Source: Lentzea fradiae (GTDB taxonomy: Bacteria; Actinomycetota; Actinomycetes; Mycobacteriales; Pseudonocardiaceae). From it: a stretch of 64,000 nucleotides of DNA. Below, piece after piece: positions 8,623-17,341 of this stretch (the first letter of the stretch is position 1; each line of letters begins with the position of its first letter). The DNA lies in assembly GCF_900100955.1 (NCBI RefSeq), contig NZ_FNCC01000002.1, positions 248,001 to 312,000 of the forward strand, in the 5' to 3' direction. The translations under genes were made by a program, and so were the position numbers. The notes below the pieces were generated by a model. The model was not told the DNA's origin and did no database searches. It saw nothing but the letters and a program-made list of their open reading frames with translations.

Positions 8623-9206
8623 GCGACCACGAACCTGACCTGGTCGCCGGGCTGGAGCAGCGCGGGCTGCCCGGCCCGGGGGTCGAACAGGGTGATCTCG
8701 GTGCGGCCGAGGAGCCGCCAGCCGCCCGGCGTGGCCCTGGGGTAGGCGGCGGTGAACTCGCCCGCGATGCCGACCGACCCCTGCGGGACCTTCGTGCGCG
8801 GGGAGTCGAGCCTGGGTTGGTGCAGCTGCGGCGGCAGGCCGGTGAGGTAGCCGAAGCCGGGGGCGAAGCCGCAGAACGCGACCTCGTAGGTCGCCTCGGC
8901 GTGCAGCTTCACGACCTCGTCCTCGGTGATGCCGGCTGTTTCCGCGACGAGGGCCAGATCGGGGCCGTCGTAGACGACGGGGATGGTGACCTCCCTCGAC
9001 CTGCTCTCCGGCTTGCGGGTGAGGTCGACGGTCTTCAGCGCGTCCCTGACGTCGTGCAGGGCGCCCTTGACCAGGACTGTCCGCGCGGCGGGGACGAGCT
9101 CCTCGATGCCGTCGAGGTCCTGGAGGGCGGCGCGCACGGCCGCGACCTCCGTCAGTGAGCCGACCTCGACGAGGAGGGCGTCCGGTCCGCAGCGCCGCAG
9201 GAACAT
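8619..9206 (-). CDS. pxpB: 5-oxoprolinase subunit B
   Basis: PxpB (KipI, allophanate hydrolase subunit 1 family), about 195 aa here, is the partner of PxpC. The diagnostic segment AFCGFAPGFGYLTGLPPQL is present near residues 110-130, followed by PRTKVPQGSVGIAGEFTAAY. The start is uncertain: ATG 9206 begins right at the conserved MFLRRCGPDALLVEV strand, while an in-frame ATG at 9215 and a longer frame to 9245 also exist, none with a good ribosome binding site. Three palindromic operators lie in the 100 bp upstream. Confidence 0.88.
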   Translation of the reverse strand: MFLRRCGPDALLVEVGSLTEVAAVRAALQDLDGIEELVPAARTVLVKGALHDVRDALKTVDLTRKPESRSREVTIPVVYDGPDLALVAETAGITEDEVVKLHAEATYEVAFCGFAPGFGYLTGLPPQLHQPRLDSPRTKVPQGSVGIAGEFTAAYPRATPGGWRLLGRTEITLFDPRAGQPALLQPGDQVRFVVA

Positions 9207-9231
9207 GTGACCCATGATACGGGGGATCGTG

Positions 9232-9305
9232 GGATTGTTGAACAATCCGACACGCCTCGGTCGTTCAACGATCCAGCGATGTGATTGCCGGATCGTTGAA
9301 CGATC
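9232..9305. promoter_or_regulatory. Three palindromic operators upstream of pxpB
   Basis: Three copies of a GTT-N-AAC centred palindrome lie in 74 bp: GGATTGTT-G-AACAATCC at 9232-9248, TCGTT-C-AACGA at 9261-9271, and GATCGTT-G-AACGATC at 9291-9305. This spacing and form suit repeated binding by a GntR-family (FadR/VanR-type) repressor. No regulator gene is adjacent. The sites overlap the only promoter region available to pxpBC. Confidence 0.65.
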
Positions 9306-9329
9306 GAGGCGGTGTGAAGCCGGGTGGAA

Positions 9330-9953
9330 CTAGCCCACGACGCGCTTGAGCTGCGCGGACGCGTGCGGCTGCATGCTCTGGCCGACCATCGCGCGCTCCT
9401 CGACGTACGCCAGGTCGCCGTTGTTGACGATGCCGTACAGCCGCTGCGCCGCCTTGACGTCCTTGGCCGTGGCCGTGCGGACCACCGCGTCGGTCTCGAA
9501 CTCCCACGACGTCTGGGTGCGCACCTTGCCGTAGAACAGCTCGATGATCCCCGTGGCGTGGGTGAGCAGCAGCTCGATGGTGTCGTCCGCCTGAGGCCGC
9601 CAGAACCCCTGCTCGCGCGCGGCGGGCCTGATCACCTCGCCGGCCTCGTTCAACAGCCACGACCGGGCCTCGTAGACCAGGAACGGCCGGCCGTCGTGGG
9701 CGAACGTGATCTGCTGGCCGAAGCGGAACGGGCCGTCGATCGTCGGGTAGACGATCTCGCCCTCACCGCGCCACACCCCCACCAGCGGCAGGACGCCCAG
9801 AAGAGCGTCGTGCAGGTTCGCGCCCTCGCGCAGGTTCGCCGTGTCGCCCGCGATGGGCATGTCGGTGAACTGGGGGAGGTTGCGCTCACGGGTGGCGGCC
9901 GCGCGTTCTTCTGCCAGGCGGATGGCCTCGTCGCCGCTTCCTGGGACGGTCAT
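9330..9953 (-). CDS. Nitrobindin-like heme-binding beta-barrel (FABP family)
   Basis: A 207-aa cytoplasmic protein with a ten-stranded lipocalin-like barrel. Nitrobindins bind ferric heme and react with NO or peroxynitrite. The family signature GxWxGxGE appears as GVWRGEGEI near residue 60, and a late His in SMQPHASAQLKR is positioned like the axial heme ligand. This gene matches Rv0813c in content and position. ATG 9953 overlaps the stop of a small membrane ORF (ATGA). It ends 24 bp before the operator cluster of pxpB. Confidence 0.85.
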   Translation of the reverse strand: MTVPGSGDEAIRLAEERAAATRERNLPQFTDMPIAGDTANLREGANLHDALLGVLPLVGVWRGEGEIVYPTIDGPFRFGQQITFAHDGRPFLVYEARSWLLNEAGEVIRPAAREQGFWRPQADDTIELLLTHATGIIELFYGKVRTQTSWEFETDAVVRTATAKDVKAAQRLYGIVNNGDLAYVEERAMVGQSMQPHASAQLKRVVG

Positions 9954-10048
9954 CGCTGGTCTGAGTAGAGGCGGTAGACGACGTAGCCGGAGAACCACAT
10001 GACGGCGATCGTCACTAGTACCAGGAGTCCTGTGAAGAAGTGTTCCAC
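9950..10048 (-). CDS. Small single-pass membrane protein, 32 aa
   Basis: A short frame starting GTG at 10048 encodes about 32 residues: VEHFF, then a strongly hydrophobic helix (LLVLVTIAVMWFSGYVVY), then RLYSDQR. The TGA overlaps the ATG of the nitrobindin-like gene, so translation would be coupled. The ribosome binding site is weak (GGGAG about 13 bases upstream). It is included because the membrane helix and coupling look deliberate; function unknown. Confidence 0.5.
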   Translation of the reverse strand: MEHFFTGLLVLVTIAVMWFSGYVVYRLYSDQR

Positions 10049-10312
10049 GTTGGTCAGGATATCTCCCGGGCGGTGACGTGCAGTGTTGTGGTGGTGCAGG
10101 ACACCGGGGTTCGCCGGGTTCCGGGGCTGATCGAGGACCGGGCCGGCGCTGCGGGCGGGGAGAGGGCACGCCAGGGGCCACCGCGGCCGTGCGTTGCGTC
10201 GTGGGTGGTCCGGCATCGCGGCTTGGCTGCGCCGCAGAACACCGGACGAGATTCCTGCCACCACCACCGGGTGTCCCGATCACCGTCCCACCGCCCGGCC
10301 CCGCCCGGTACG
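10049..10312. other. Intergenic stretch without a convincing gene
   Basis: Long frames here on either strand have poor composition (Pro/Arg/Gly-rich in every phase) and no ribosome binding site. The segment presumably holds the promoter of the small membrane ORF and the nitrobindin-like gene. I see no clear repeat or RNA. Confidence 0.5.
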
Positions 10313-10353
10313 CGCGTCGGCCCCCGGCAGGAGTGCTGCCGGGGGCCGACGCG
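10313..10353. terminator. Strong GC-rich hairpin, terminator of the sulfurtransferase operon
   Basis: Perfect 18-bp stem (10313-10330 with 10336-10353) and 5-base loop, 17 bp beyond the stop of the DUF1416 gene on the minus strand. There is no long T run, as is usual in high-GC actinomycetes. Confidence 0.85.
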
Positions 10354-10369
10354 GGTGGTGCGCTGGAGG

Positions 10370-10678
10370 CTAGGCGACCGCGATCTCCACCGCGTGCACG
10401 CCGGGGCCCTCCGCCGACACGGCCGCCTGGCCGTTGCCGGTGCGGTGCAGGGCCCGCACGGTCCAGGTGCCGGGGGCCGCGAAGAAGCGGAAGTCGCCCT
10501 CCGGGGAGGAGACGACCTCGGCGGTGAACTCGCCGGTCGAGTCCAGGAGGCGGACGAACGCGCCGCCCACCGGGGTGCCTTCGGAGAGGACCTTGCCTTC
10601 GAGGACCGTTTCGGTGCTCGCGACTTCGATCGTGCCGCCCTGGGTGGGGGCGCCGCAGCCGTTGGTCATGGTGGTCAT
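10370..10678 (-). CDS. DUF1416 protein (SseC-like), partner of sulfurtransferase
   Basis: A 102-aa protein with a transthyretin/carboxypeptidase-regulatory-like beta-sandwich: TVLEGKVLSEGTPVGGAFVRLLD, then EGDFRFFAAPGTWTVRAL. In M. tuberculosis the counterpart is sseC (Rv0814c), next to the rhodanese cysA2. Near the N-terminus NGCGAP holds the only Cys. The exact role is unknown; a link to sulfur transfer is inferred from the invariant neighbour. ATG 10678 overlaps the sulfurtransferase stop (ATGA); a second ATG lies three codons on. Confidence 0.88.
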   Translation of the reverse strand: MTTMTNGCGAPTQGGTIEVASTETVLEGKVLSEGTPVGGAFVRLLDSTGEFTAEVVSSPEGDFRFFAAPGTWTVRALHRTGNGQAAVSAEGPGVHAVEIAVA

Positions 10679-11520
10679 GCCTCCTTGCCGGAACCGAGCT
10701 CGATCGGCACGCCGATGAGGGAGCCGTACTCGGTCCAGGAGCCGTCGTAGTTCTTGACGTCCTCGTAGCCGAGCAGCTCGCGCAGGGCGAACCAGCTGTG
10801 GGAGGAGCGCTCGCCGATGCGGCAGTAGGCGATGGTCTTGCGGCTGCCGTCGAAGCCCGCCTCTTCGTAGAGGGCGCGGAGCTCCTCGTCGGACTTGAAG
10901 GTGCCGTCCTCGTTGGCCGCCTTGGACCACGGGATGTTCACCGCGGACGGGATGTGGCCGCCGCGCTGGGCCTGCTCCTGCGGGAGGTGGGCCGGGGCGA
11001 GGAGCTTGCCGGAGAACTCGTCGGGGGAGCGGACGTCGACGAGGTTCTTGTTGCCGATGGCCTCGACGACCTCGTCGCGGAACGCGCGGATCGAGAGGTC
11101 CTGCTCCTGGGCCTTGTAGTCGGTGGCCGGGCGGACGACCTCCTCCTTGTCCAGGGGGCGGCCGTCGAGCTCCCACTTCTTGCGGCCGCCGTCGAGCAGC
11201 TTCACGTTCTGGTGGCCGTAGAGCTTGAAGTACCAGTAGGCGTAGGCGGCGAACCAGTTGTTGTTGCCGCCGTAGAGGACGACGGTGTCGTCGTTGGAGA
11301 TGCCCTTGGCCGAGAGCAGCTTCTCGAAGCCCTCGCGGTCGACGAAGTCGCGGCGGACCGGGTCCTGGAGGTCGTTCCGCCAGTCGATCTTCACCGCGCC
11401 GGGGATGTGACCGCCGTCGTACGCGGTGGTGTCCTCGTCGACCTCCGCGAAGACGACACCGGGCGTCTGGAGGTTCTCCTCGGACCAGGCGGCCGAGACC
11501 AGCACGTTCTCACGGCTCAT
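10675..11520 (-). CDS. Thiosulfate sulfurtransferase (rhodanese), CysA2/SseA type
   Basis: A 281-aa two-domain rhodanese that transfers sulfane sulfur from thiosulfate to cyanide or other thiol acceptors. The catalytic Cys sits in the C-terminal domain loop CRIGERSSHSW; the N-terminal domain (1-140, with DGGHIPGAVKIDWRNDLQ) is inactive. ATG 11520 follows AGGAG. It is orthologous in content to Rv0815c and is grouped with DUF1416, DUF4395 and thioredoxin genes, pointing to a periplasm/membrane-linked thiol or sulfur relay. Confidence 0.93.
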   Translation of the reverse strand: MSRENVLVSAAWSEENLQTPGVVFAEVDEDTTAYDGGHIPGAVKIDWRNDLQDPVRRDFVDREGFEKLLSAKGISNDDTVVLYGGNNNWFAAYAYWYFKLYGHQNVKLLDGGRKKWELDGRPLDKEEVVRPATDYKAQEQDLSIRAFRDEVVEAIGNKNLVDVRSPDEFSGKLLAPAHLPQEQAQRGGHIPSAVNIPWSKAANEDGTFKSDEELRALYEEAGFDGSRKTIAYCRIGERSSHSWFALRELLGYEDVKNYDGSWTEYGSLIGVPIELGSGKEA

Positions 11521-11552
11521 GGGACATTGCTCCTGTTGGTAGTGCGTGGCTT

Positions 11553-11990
11553 CTATTGCGGACGTGCGTTGGCGGGTGCGTACCGGCGCAGCAGCAGGTA
11601 CATCTCGCACCCGAGGCACAGGCCGACCGCCGCGTTGAGCAGCGCTGCGACGAGTGCCAACCCGGTCGCCACCTGGCCGAGGGTCGTGAGGCCGGTGGCG
11701 TAGCCGAGGGTGCCGACGAGGGCGAACACGAAACCGACGCCCTGCGCGAACCGCAGGGGTGCGGCTTCCTCGCGTTCGGTGGTCGGGGCGAGGCGGGGCT
11801 GGATCGCGAAGCGGTAGACGTGACCCCACGGGTTCAGCTTCAAGGAGATGAACGCGCACATCGCGAAGAGCACCGTCTGGGCGGCGAGCAGGCGCCACCA
11901 GCCGGTGAGCAGCACGACGGCCAGGATGACCGTGGTCATCCAGGCGGAGAAGCGCGGTCCACGCGGGTCAACGGGTAAGTCTTGGGGCAC
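11553..11990 (-). CDS. DUF4395 membrane protein
   Basis: 145 aa with four predicted membrane helices (about 15-35, 38-55, 83-103, 108-125) and a conserved LNPWGHVYRF loop. A Cys pair in GLCLGCEMY is suggestive of redox chemistry. The GTG at 11990 has GGAGG upstream. DUF4395 genes are commonly found with rhodanese and thioredoxin genes, as here. The function is not established; membrane handling of sulfur or disulfides is an inference. Confidence 0.85.
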   Translation of the reverse strand: MPQDLPVDPRGPRFSAWMTTVILAVVLLTGWWRLLAAQTVLFAMCAFISLKLNPWGHVYRFAIQPRLAPTTEREEAAPLRFAQGVGFVFALVGTLGYATGLTTLGQVATGLALVAALLNAAVGLCLGCEMYLLLRRYAPANARPQ

Positions 11991-12227
11991 GACGACCTCC
12001 GGGCATGCGGACGAGTGCGTTCAGTCCGGCAGAGGAGGCTGACGGGCGTCAAGTGGCCCAGTCAGCCTGTCGTGCGACACAGGCTGCTGCGCACGCGGCA
12101 CAGGTCAACCGCGCGTCGCTTCGTGAGCAGCATGGTCATGCCAGCGAGGGTAGCTCTCAATCCCTCGGTCCGGGAGGTATGTCCATCTGGTGGAACAACG
12201 CGGTTTCACCCGACTGGCCCAAGCGAC

Positions 12228-12638
12228 TTATGGCAGGTGAGGACGCAGGGCGTCCAGCAGCGAGTCGCGCTTGGGGACGCCGCCGACGCGCAGGATCTCG
12301 GTGCCGTCGGACGCCAGCGCGAGCGTCGTCGGGGTGCGCATGATGCCGAGCCTTGTCGTCACGTCCGGGAGGTTCGTGACGTCGAGCTCGGCGTGGGTGA
12401 GGCCCTCGGTGCGGTCCGCGAGATCGCGCAGGAGCACCTTCGCGTGGCGGCACGGCGCGCAGAACGTCGTGGAGAGCTGGACCAGCGTGACCCCCGGCGT
12501 GAGCAGCTCACGCACGGGGGCGGGCAGGTCGGCGGACGGGGTGGTGCGCCGGGAGATGCGGCCCTCGCGGACCTTGAGCAGCACGGCGAGCGCGCCGGCC
12601 ACGGCCAGCGCGCCCACCAGGGCCCAGACTCCGGTCAT
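12228..12638 (-). CDS. Membrane-anchored thioredoxin-fold protein
   Basis: 136 aa: an N-terminal signal anchor (about 4-22) then a thioredoxin fold with active site CAPC in STTFCAPCRHAK near residues 60-63 and the cis-Pro loop MRTPTT. It probably faces outward and exchanges disulfides. It corresponds in position to Rv0816c (thiX). ATG 12638 overlaps the lmeA stop (ATGA), so the two are coupled. A 225-bp gap with no visible gene separates it from the DUF4395 gene. Confidence 0.88.
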   Translation of the reverse strand: MTGVWALVGALAVAGALAVLLKVREGRISRRTTPSADLPAPVRELLTPGVTLVQLSTTFCAPCRHAKVLLRDLADRTEGLTHAELDVTNLPDVTTRLGIMRTPTTLALASDGTEILRVGGVPKRDSLLDALRPHLP

Positions 12639-13468
12639 CGCTGTTCCAGCGGCACGTCGGTGATCTCGCCGGACAGCTTGAACGCGCCGCTCTCCACCTC
12701 GACGGCGGTCGGCGTCGCGCCGAACGGGAGGGTGCCGGGGTCGATCTTGATCGCGAGCGCCTGGCGCAGCTGCGGGATGATCTGCTTGAGCGACGTGTCG
12801 TCCAGCTCGATGTCGTCGATGGTGATCTGGATGGCACCGCTGGCCAGGGCGATCTGGCCGTACGCGGTGATCGTGACGTTGCGGCCGGCCACGTTGGTCT
12901 GACCGGAGAGCTTGATCGCGGCGGTCGTCTTGGGTGCCTGCGGGTCGGCGGGCGGGGTCGTGGTGACCCGGTTGTCCGGTTCGATCGAGAGCTTGTCGAA
13001 CGGCGTCACCTGGTTCGCGAGCCGGTTCAGGTCCATCGCCTTGATCCGGACGCTGCCCTTGACGGTGTCGATGGTCGCCTTGGAGACGTTGCCCGCGAGC
13101 AGGTCGGACAGCTCGACGCGGGTGTGCAGGAGGTCGGCCTCGACGTCGAGGTCGCGCAGGTCGACGCCCTGCTGCTCGTCCTTGATCGGCACGCCGTACG
13201 CGCGGATCTCCACGTGCTGGTAGTCGCCGCGCAGCGCCTGGAGCGTGAACGGGAACCCGTTGATCCGCACCGACGGGTCCTCGTCGAGCTGGAGTTTCTC
13301 GCGCATCCGCTGCGCGATCTGGTACTCGCCCGCCGCCGCCAGCGCGAAGTCGGCAGCGACGAGCAGCACGCCCAGCACGATGACCGTGATGACGAGGAAC
13401 TTGCCGCGCCTCGACTTCTTCTTCGGCCGGGCGCGTGCCGGGGTCTGGCCGGAAAACCCTGCAGTCAT
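12635..13468 (-). CDS. lmeA: LmeA-like DUF2993 protein
   Basis: 277 aa: a basic cytoplasmic tail (RPKKKSRRGK), one membrane anchor (about 25-47), then a DUF2993 domain. In mycobacteria LmeA binds lipids in the cell envelope and is needed for full-length lipomannan. Landmarks are PSVRINGFPFTLQALRGDY and the VTPFDKLSIEPDN segment. It matches Rv0817c in position. ATG 13468 overlaps the upstream hydrolase stop (ATGA). The order hydrolase, lmeA, thioredoxin implies one transcript. Confidence 0.85.
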   Translation of the reverse strand: MTAGFSGQTPARARPKKKSRRGKFLVITVIVLGVLLVAADFALAAAGEYQIAQRMREKLQLDEDPSVRINGFPFTLQALRGDYQHVEIRAYGVPIKDEQQGVDLRDLDVEADLLHTRVELSDLLAGNVSKATIDTVKGSVRIKAMDLNRLANQVTPFDKLSIEPDNRVTTTPPADPQAPKTTAAIKLSGQTNVAGRNVTITAYGQIALASGAIQITIDDIELDDTSLKQIIPQLRQALAIKIDPGTLPFGATPTAVEVESGAFKLSGEITDVPLEQR

Positions 13469-14295
13469 CCCTCGTCCTTCGGGCTCAGGTGCTCGATCTT
13501 CGCGGCGGTCCACGCCGCCATCCGGTCTACCAGGTCGGGGGTCGAGGCCGACTCGGCGTGCCGCATGCCCTTCTCGATCCACAGCTCGCCATGTCCCGAG
13601 GACGCGCGGTGCAGCGACTCGGCGTGCTCCACGTGGAAATAGTGGTCCAGGTCACCGTGCACGATCAGCAGCGGGGTGGGCTTGATGCGACCCACCACCT
13701 CCAGCGGGCTTTCCGGCACCTGTACCCAGCTGTCGCCGAGCCGAACCCCGATCGCCCGCGCGGCGAGCTTGCCGTGGGGCTGCTCCAGCAGCCAGTGCAC
13801 CCGCCGCATGGGAGCGGTCTCGCGCGACCACCACCTGGCGGGCCCGCTCACCGAGATGACGGCGTCCGGCTTCGTCTCGCCGAGCGCGGCGTGCCGCAGG
13901 ACGATCGACGCGCCCATCGAGAACCCGATCGTGGCGACCCTGCGGTAGCCGAGCGAGTGGGCCTTGCGGACCGCCGCCTCGATGTCGTGGATCTCGTCCG
14001 CGCCGACCGTGCACTGCCCGCCGGACCTCCCGTGGCCGCGGAAGTCGAACGCGACGACACCGCCGTGCCGGGCCAGTCTGGCCAGCACGCGGGCCACGTA
14101 GGGCTTGGTCACGTTGTTCGTGATCCCGTGTCCCACAACGAATGCGAGGTCGCTGTCGGCCCGGTGGTGGACGCCGTGGAGACGTACGCCGTCATGTGAC
14201 ATGGATGTAACAGGCGTGACGCTTGTGGAAACAACTGTGAGCACGGCTTCTTGACCTGGGACTTTCTCGGGTTGCACCGGTATTGTCTCCGTCAT
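13465..14295 (-). CDS. Alpha/beta hydrolase
   Basis: A serine hydrolase of 276 aa (or 245 aa from the alternative ATG at 14202, where the conserved fold starts). The nucleophile elbow GFSMGAS supplies Ser, HGDLDHYF supplies the Asp, and MRHAES the His. FVVGHG and AFDFRGHGRSGG are the oxyanion-hole and post-strand motifs. It is likely cytoplasmic; substrate unknown. It is transcribed away from glnR across a shared 81-bp intergenic region (14296-14376). Confidence 0.85.
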   Translation of the reverse strand: MTETIPVQPEKVPGQEAVLTVVSTSVTPVTSMSHDGVRLHGVHHRADSDLAFVVGHGITNNVTKPYVARVLARLARHGGVVAFDFRGHGRSGGQCTVGADEIHDIEAAVRKAHSLGYRRVATIGFSMGASIVLRHAALGETKPDAVISVSGPARWWSRETAPMRRVHWLLEQPHGKLAARAIGVRLGDSWVQVPESPLEVVGRIKPTPLLIVHGDLDHYFHVEHAESLHRASSGHGELWIEKGMRHAESASTPDLVDRMAAWTAAKIEHLSPKDEG

Positions 14296-14376
14296 CCGCA
14301 GGCAACGGGGCCCGGTCACCGTACGCCGCTGGTCTGGTCCAGGTGACCGTCCACGGCCGATTTGGAGGGCGCCGCG

Positions 14377-15129
14377 ATGAGCATCGACGTGCTTCTGCTG
14401 ACGACAGACCCCGACCCCGAGGCGGTGCTTCCCGCGCTGGCGCTGCTCCCGCACGCCGTGCGTCCGCTCCGCCCGGAGGTCTCCGCGCTGCTGGAGGCGG
14501 GCCCGCACGACATCGTGCTGGTCGACGCCCGCACGGACCTGGTCGGCGCCCGCTCGCTGTGCCGCCTGCTCGACTCGTCCGGCGTGGACGTGCCCGTGGT
14601 GGCCGTCGTCACCGAGGGCGGTCTGGTCGCCGTCAACTCCGACTGGTCGGTCGATGAGATCCTGCTCCCCGCCTCCGGCCCCGCCGAGGTCGACGCCCGC
14701 CTGCGCCTGGTGCGCTCGCGCCGCGGCGCCACCCAGCCGGGTGGTGACGGCGCGTTGCAGCTCGGCGACCTGGTGATCGACGAGGCCACCTACACCGCCC
14801 GCCTGCGCGGCCGCCCGCTCGACCTCACCTACAAGGAGTTCGAGCTGCTCAAGTACCTCGCGCAGCACGCGGGCCGGGTCTTCACCCGTGCCCAGCTGCT
14901 GCAGGAGGTCTGGGGCTACGACTTCTTCGGCGGCACCCGCACCGTCGACGTCCACGTGCGACGGCTGCGCGCCAAGCTCGGCCCCGAGCACGAGGCGCTG
15001 ATCGGCACCGTGCGCAACGTCGGCTACAAGTTCGTCCGCCCGCCGCGTCCCGGCTCGACGCGTCGTCCCGAGATCACCGAGGTCGACGACACCGTCCGAG
15101 TCCTGGATGAGCGTCTGATGGCGCGGTAG
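14377..15129 (+). CDS. glnR: GlnR, OmpR-family nitrogen regulator
   Basis: 250 aa: an atypical receiver (1-115) followed by an OmpR winged helix (about 130-222; [20 protein letters not shown] and [14 protein letters not shown]). GlnR is the global nitrogen regulator of actinomycetes. It keeps an Asp (LVDARTDL, near residue 50) used for dimer contacts, not for phosphotransfer, and has no cognate kinase gene beside it. I used ATG 14377 with GGAGGG ahead; a TTG five codons upstream is rejected. Position matches Rv0818, between lmeA and mshD. Confidence 0.93.
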   Translation: MSIDVLLLTTDPDPEAVLPALALLPHAVRPLRPEVSALLEAGPHDIVLVDARTDLVGARSLCRLLDSSGVDVPVVAVVTEGGLVAVNSDWSVDEILLPASGPAEVDARLRLVRSRRGATQPGGDGALQLGDLVIDEATYTARLRGRPLDLTYKEFELLKYLAQHAGRVFTRAQLLQEVWGYDFFGGTRTVDVHVRRLRAKLGPEHEALIGTVRNVGYKFVRPPRPGSTRRPEITEVDDTVRVLDERLMAR

Positions 15130-15139
15130 GTTCGCCTTT

Positions 15140-16015
15140 GTGGCGCAACTGAGCTGGTACGACGAGCTGACGACCGAACTGGCCGCCGAGGCCGGTGAGC
15201 TGCTGGCCGCCGCCGAGGGCCTCGACGGCGTGGCACCGGTCGGCGAGGCCGTGCGCCTGCGGATGCGGCCCGGCGCCACCGGCAGCAGGCACCTCTTCGC
15301 ACGGGTGGACGGCGAGCTCGCCGGGTACGCGCACGTCGACCTCCTCGGCGACTCGGGTGGCAACAAGGTCGCCGAGCTGGCCGTGCACCCGACGTACCGC
15401 CATCAGGGCGTCGGCGAGGCGCTGGTGCAGGCGCTCCCCCAGGACGACCTGCGGATCTGGGCGCACGGCGGCCACCCGGACGCCGAGAAGCTCGCCGACA
15501 AGCTGGGCTTCCGCAAGGTCCGCGAACTGCTGCGGATGCGCCTGCGCGTCGACGCCGACCTGCCGCGGCCGGTGCTGCCGGAAGGCGTGACGCTGCGGGC
15601 GTTCGTCCCCGGCAAGGACGAGGCCGCGGTCGTCTACGTGAACCACCGCGCCTTCGACTGGCACCCCGAGCAGGGCTCGATGTCCATCGAGGACGTGCGC
15701 GCGAAGGAAGAAGAGGAGTGGTTCGACCCGCAGGGGTTCCTCCTCGCGTTCGACGCCGACGACAAGCTCCTGGGCTTCCACTGGACGAAGGTGCACACGC
15801 CCGCGCTGGGCGAGGTGTACGTGGTGGGCGTCGACCCGGCCAGCCAGGGCGGCGGTCTCGGCAAGGCGCTGACCCTCGCCGGCCTGCACCACCTGCGGGA
15901 ACAGGGCGTCGAACAGGTGATGCTCTACGTCGAGTCGGACAACGCGGCGGCCGTCCGCGTGTACACGAAGCTCGGCTTCACGCTGTGGGACGCCGACGTC
16001 CAGTACAGCCGCTAG
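15140..16015 (+). CDS. mshD: Mycothiol synthase
   Basis: MshD acetylates Cys-GlcN-Ins with acetyl-CoA, the last step of mycothiol synthesis. 291 aa with two tandem GNAT domains: an N-terminal one (about 20-140, VAELAVHPTYRHQGVGEAL as CoA loop) and a C-terminal catalytic one (about 150-291, VVGVDPASQGGGLGKALT). The GTG start at 15140 is 10 bp after glnR, so the two are likely one transcript. Its presence confirms a mycothiol-making actinomycete. Confidence 0.95.
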   Translation: MAQLSWYDELTTELAAEAGELLAAAEGLDGVAPVGEAVRLRMRPGATGSRHLFARVDGELAGYAHVDLLGDSGGNKVAELAVHPTYRHQGVGEALVQALPQDDLRIWAHGGHPDAEKLADKLGFRKVRELLRMRLRVDADLPRPVLPEGVTLRAFVPGKDEAAVVYVNHRAFDWHPEQGSMSIEDVRAKEEEEWFDPQGFLLAFDADDKLLGFHWTKVHTPALGEVYVVGVDPASQGGGLGKALTLAGLHHLREQGVEQVMLYVESDNAAAVRVYTKLGFTLWDADVQYSR

Positions 16016-16084
16016 ACACACACCGTCACGGGTCGCGTACGCGCTGGTCACGCCGACCGTGGGGCCTGTCACTTCCCATGCGGT

Positions 16085-16106
16085 GTTCACCTCCCGTTCA
16101 TCCGTC
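16085..16106 (+). promoter_or_regulatory. PHO box upstream of pstS
   Basis: Two adjacent 11-base direct repeats, GTTCACCTCCC (16085-16095) and GTTCATCCGTC (16096-16106). They fit the Streptomyces PhoP direct-repeat unit, which begins with GTTCA. The box lies about 95 bp upstream of the pstS start, so PhoP~P should induce pstSCAB under phosphate limitation. Confidence 0.75.
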
Positions 16107-16201
16107 CTAGGTGGTCTGTCCACCCTGGCTACCTACCTTCCCTAGCGAGCGGCGACGTCCGTCGCGAAACCGCTAAAGCTTCCGCAAGGTGGAGGACCAA
16201 G

Positions 16202-17308
16202 GTGAAGATCCAGCGGCATGGCGCCGTGCTCGGCCTCGTCACGGCCGGCGCGCTTCTGCTCAGCGCGTGTGGCAGCGACGACAACTCCGGTGCCACGGGC
16301 GGCACGAACACGCCCGCCGCGTCCGGTGTCGAGTGCGGTGGCAAGACGAAGCTCAACGCCGAGGGTTCCTCCGCGCAGAAGAACGCGGTCGACGCGTTCG
16401 TGCAGGCTTACCAGGCCGCCTGCCCCGGCGTGGACCTCGCCTACAACCCGTCCGGCTCCGGCGCGGGCGTGAAGAACTTCAACGCGGGCCAGGTCGACTT
16501 CGGCGGCTCCGACTCCGCCCTCAAGGCGGGCGCGGAGACCGAGGCCGCCGCGAAGCGCTGCCAGGACAACCCCGCCTGGAACCTGCCGCTCGTCTTCGGC
16601 CCCGTCGCGGTCGGCTACAAGCTGTCCGGTGTCGAGGACCTCGTGCTCGACGCCAAGACCACCGCCGCGATCTTCTCCGGCGAGGTCAAGAAGTGGAACG
16701 ACCCGGCCATCAAGGCCCTCAACGGCTCCGCGTCCCTGCCGGACAAGGAGATCGCGGTCATCTACCGCTCCGACGAGTCGGGCACGACCGACAACTTCCA
16801 GAAGTACCTGAAGGTCGCGGGCGGCTGGACCAAGGGTGACGGCAAGCAGTTCAAGGGCGGTGTCGGCGAGGGCAAGGAGAAGTCCGCCGGTGTCGCGCAG
16901 GCCGTCGGCTCCATCGACGGTGCCATCACCTACGTCGAGTGGTCGTTCGCGCAGGACAACAAGCTCTCGATGGCCAAGATCGACTCCGGTTCCGGCGCCG
17001 TCGAGCTGACCGCGGAGACGGCCGGCAAGGCCATCGACGAGGCGAAGGTCAAGGGCGAGGGCAACGACCTGGTCCTCGACCTCGACTCCATCTACGGCTC
17101 GAAGGCCGCCGGTGCCTACCCGCTGCTGCTCGCGACCTACGAGATCGTGTGCTCGAAGGGCTACGACGCCGACACCGCGAAGGCCGTCAAGGCGTTCCTC
17201 ACGGTGGCCGCGACCACCGGCCAGGCCCAGCTCGCCGAGGCGGGCTACGTGCCGCTGCCCAAGGCGTTCCAGGAGAAGCTCCTCACCGCCGTGAAGGCGA
17301 TCGCCTGA
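16202..17308 (+). CDS. pstS: Phosphate-binding lipoprotein PstS
   Basis: 368 aa. A lipoprotein signal peptide ends in LLLSACGSD (lipobox Cys about residue 22), so it is anchored on the outer face of the membrane. Phosphate-binding segments are EGSSAQKNAV, YNPSGSGAG, DFGGSDSAL and YRSDESGTTDNF, as in the PstS family. The GTG start has GGAGG 7 bases upstream. It is the first gene of pstSCAB and captures phosphate for the transporter. Confidence 0.95.
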   Translation: MKIQRHGAVLGLVTAGALLLSACGSDDNSGATGGTNTPAASGVECGGKTKLNAEGSSAQKNAVDAFVQAYQAACPGVDLAYNPSGSGAGVKNFNAGQVDFGGSDSALKAGAETEAAAKRCQDNPAWNLPLVFGPVAVGYKLSGVEDLVLDAKTTAAIFSGEVKKWNDPAIKALNGSASLPDKEIAVIYRSDESGTTDNFQKYLKVAGGWTKGDGKQFKGGVGEGKEKSAGVAQAVGSIDGAITYVEWSFAQDNKLSMAKIDSGSGAVELTAETAGKAIDEAKVKGEGNDLVLDLDSIYGSKAAGAYPLLLATYEIVCSKGYDADTAKAVKAFLTVAATTGQAQLAEAGYVPLPKAFQEKLLTAVKAIA

Positions 17309-17341
17309 CGGTGGTGCGAAACTTCGGTTGACGCAGACGCG

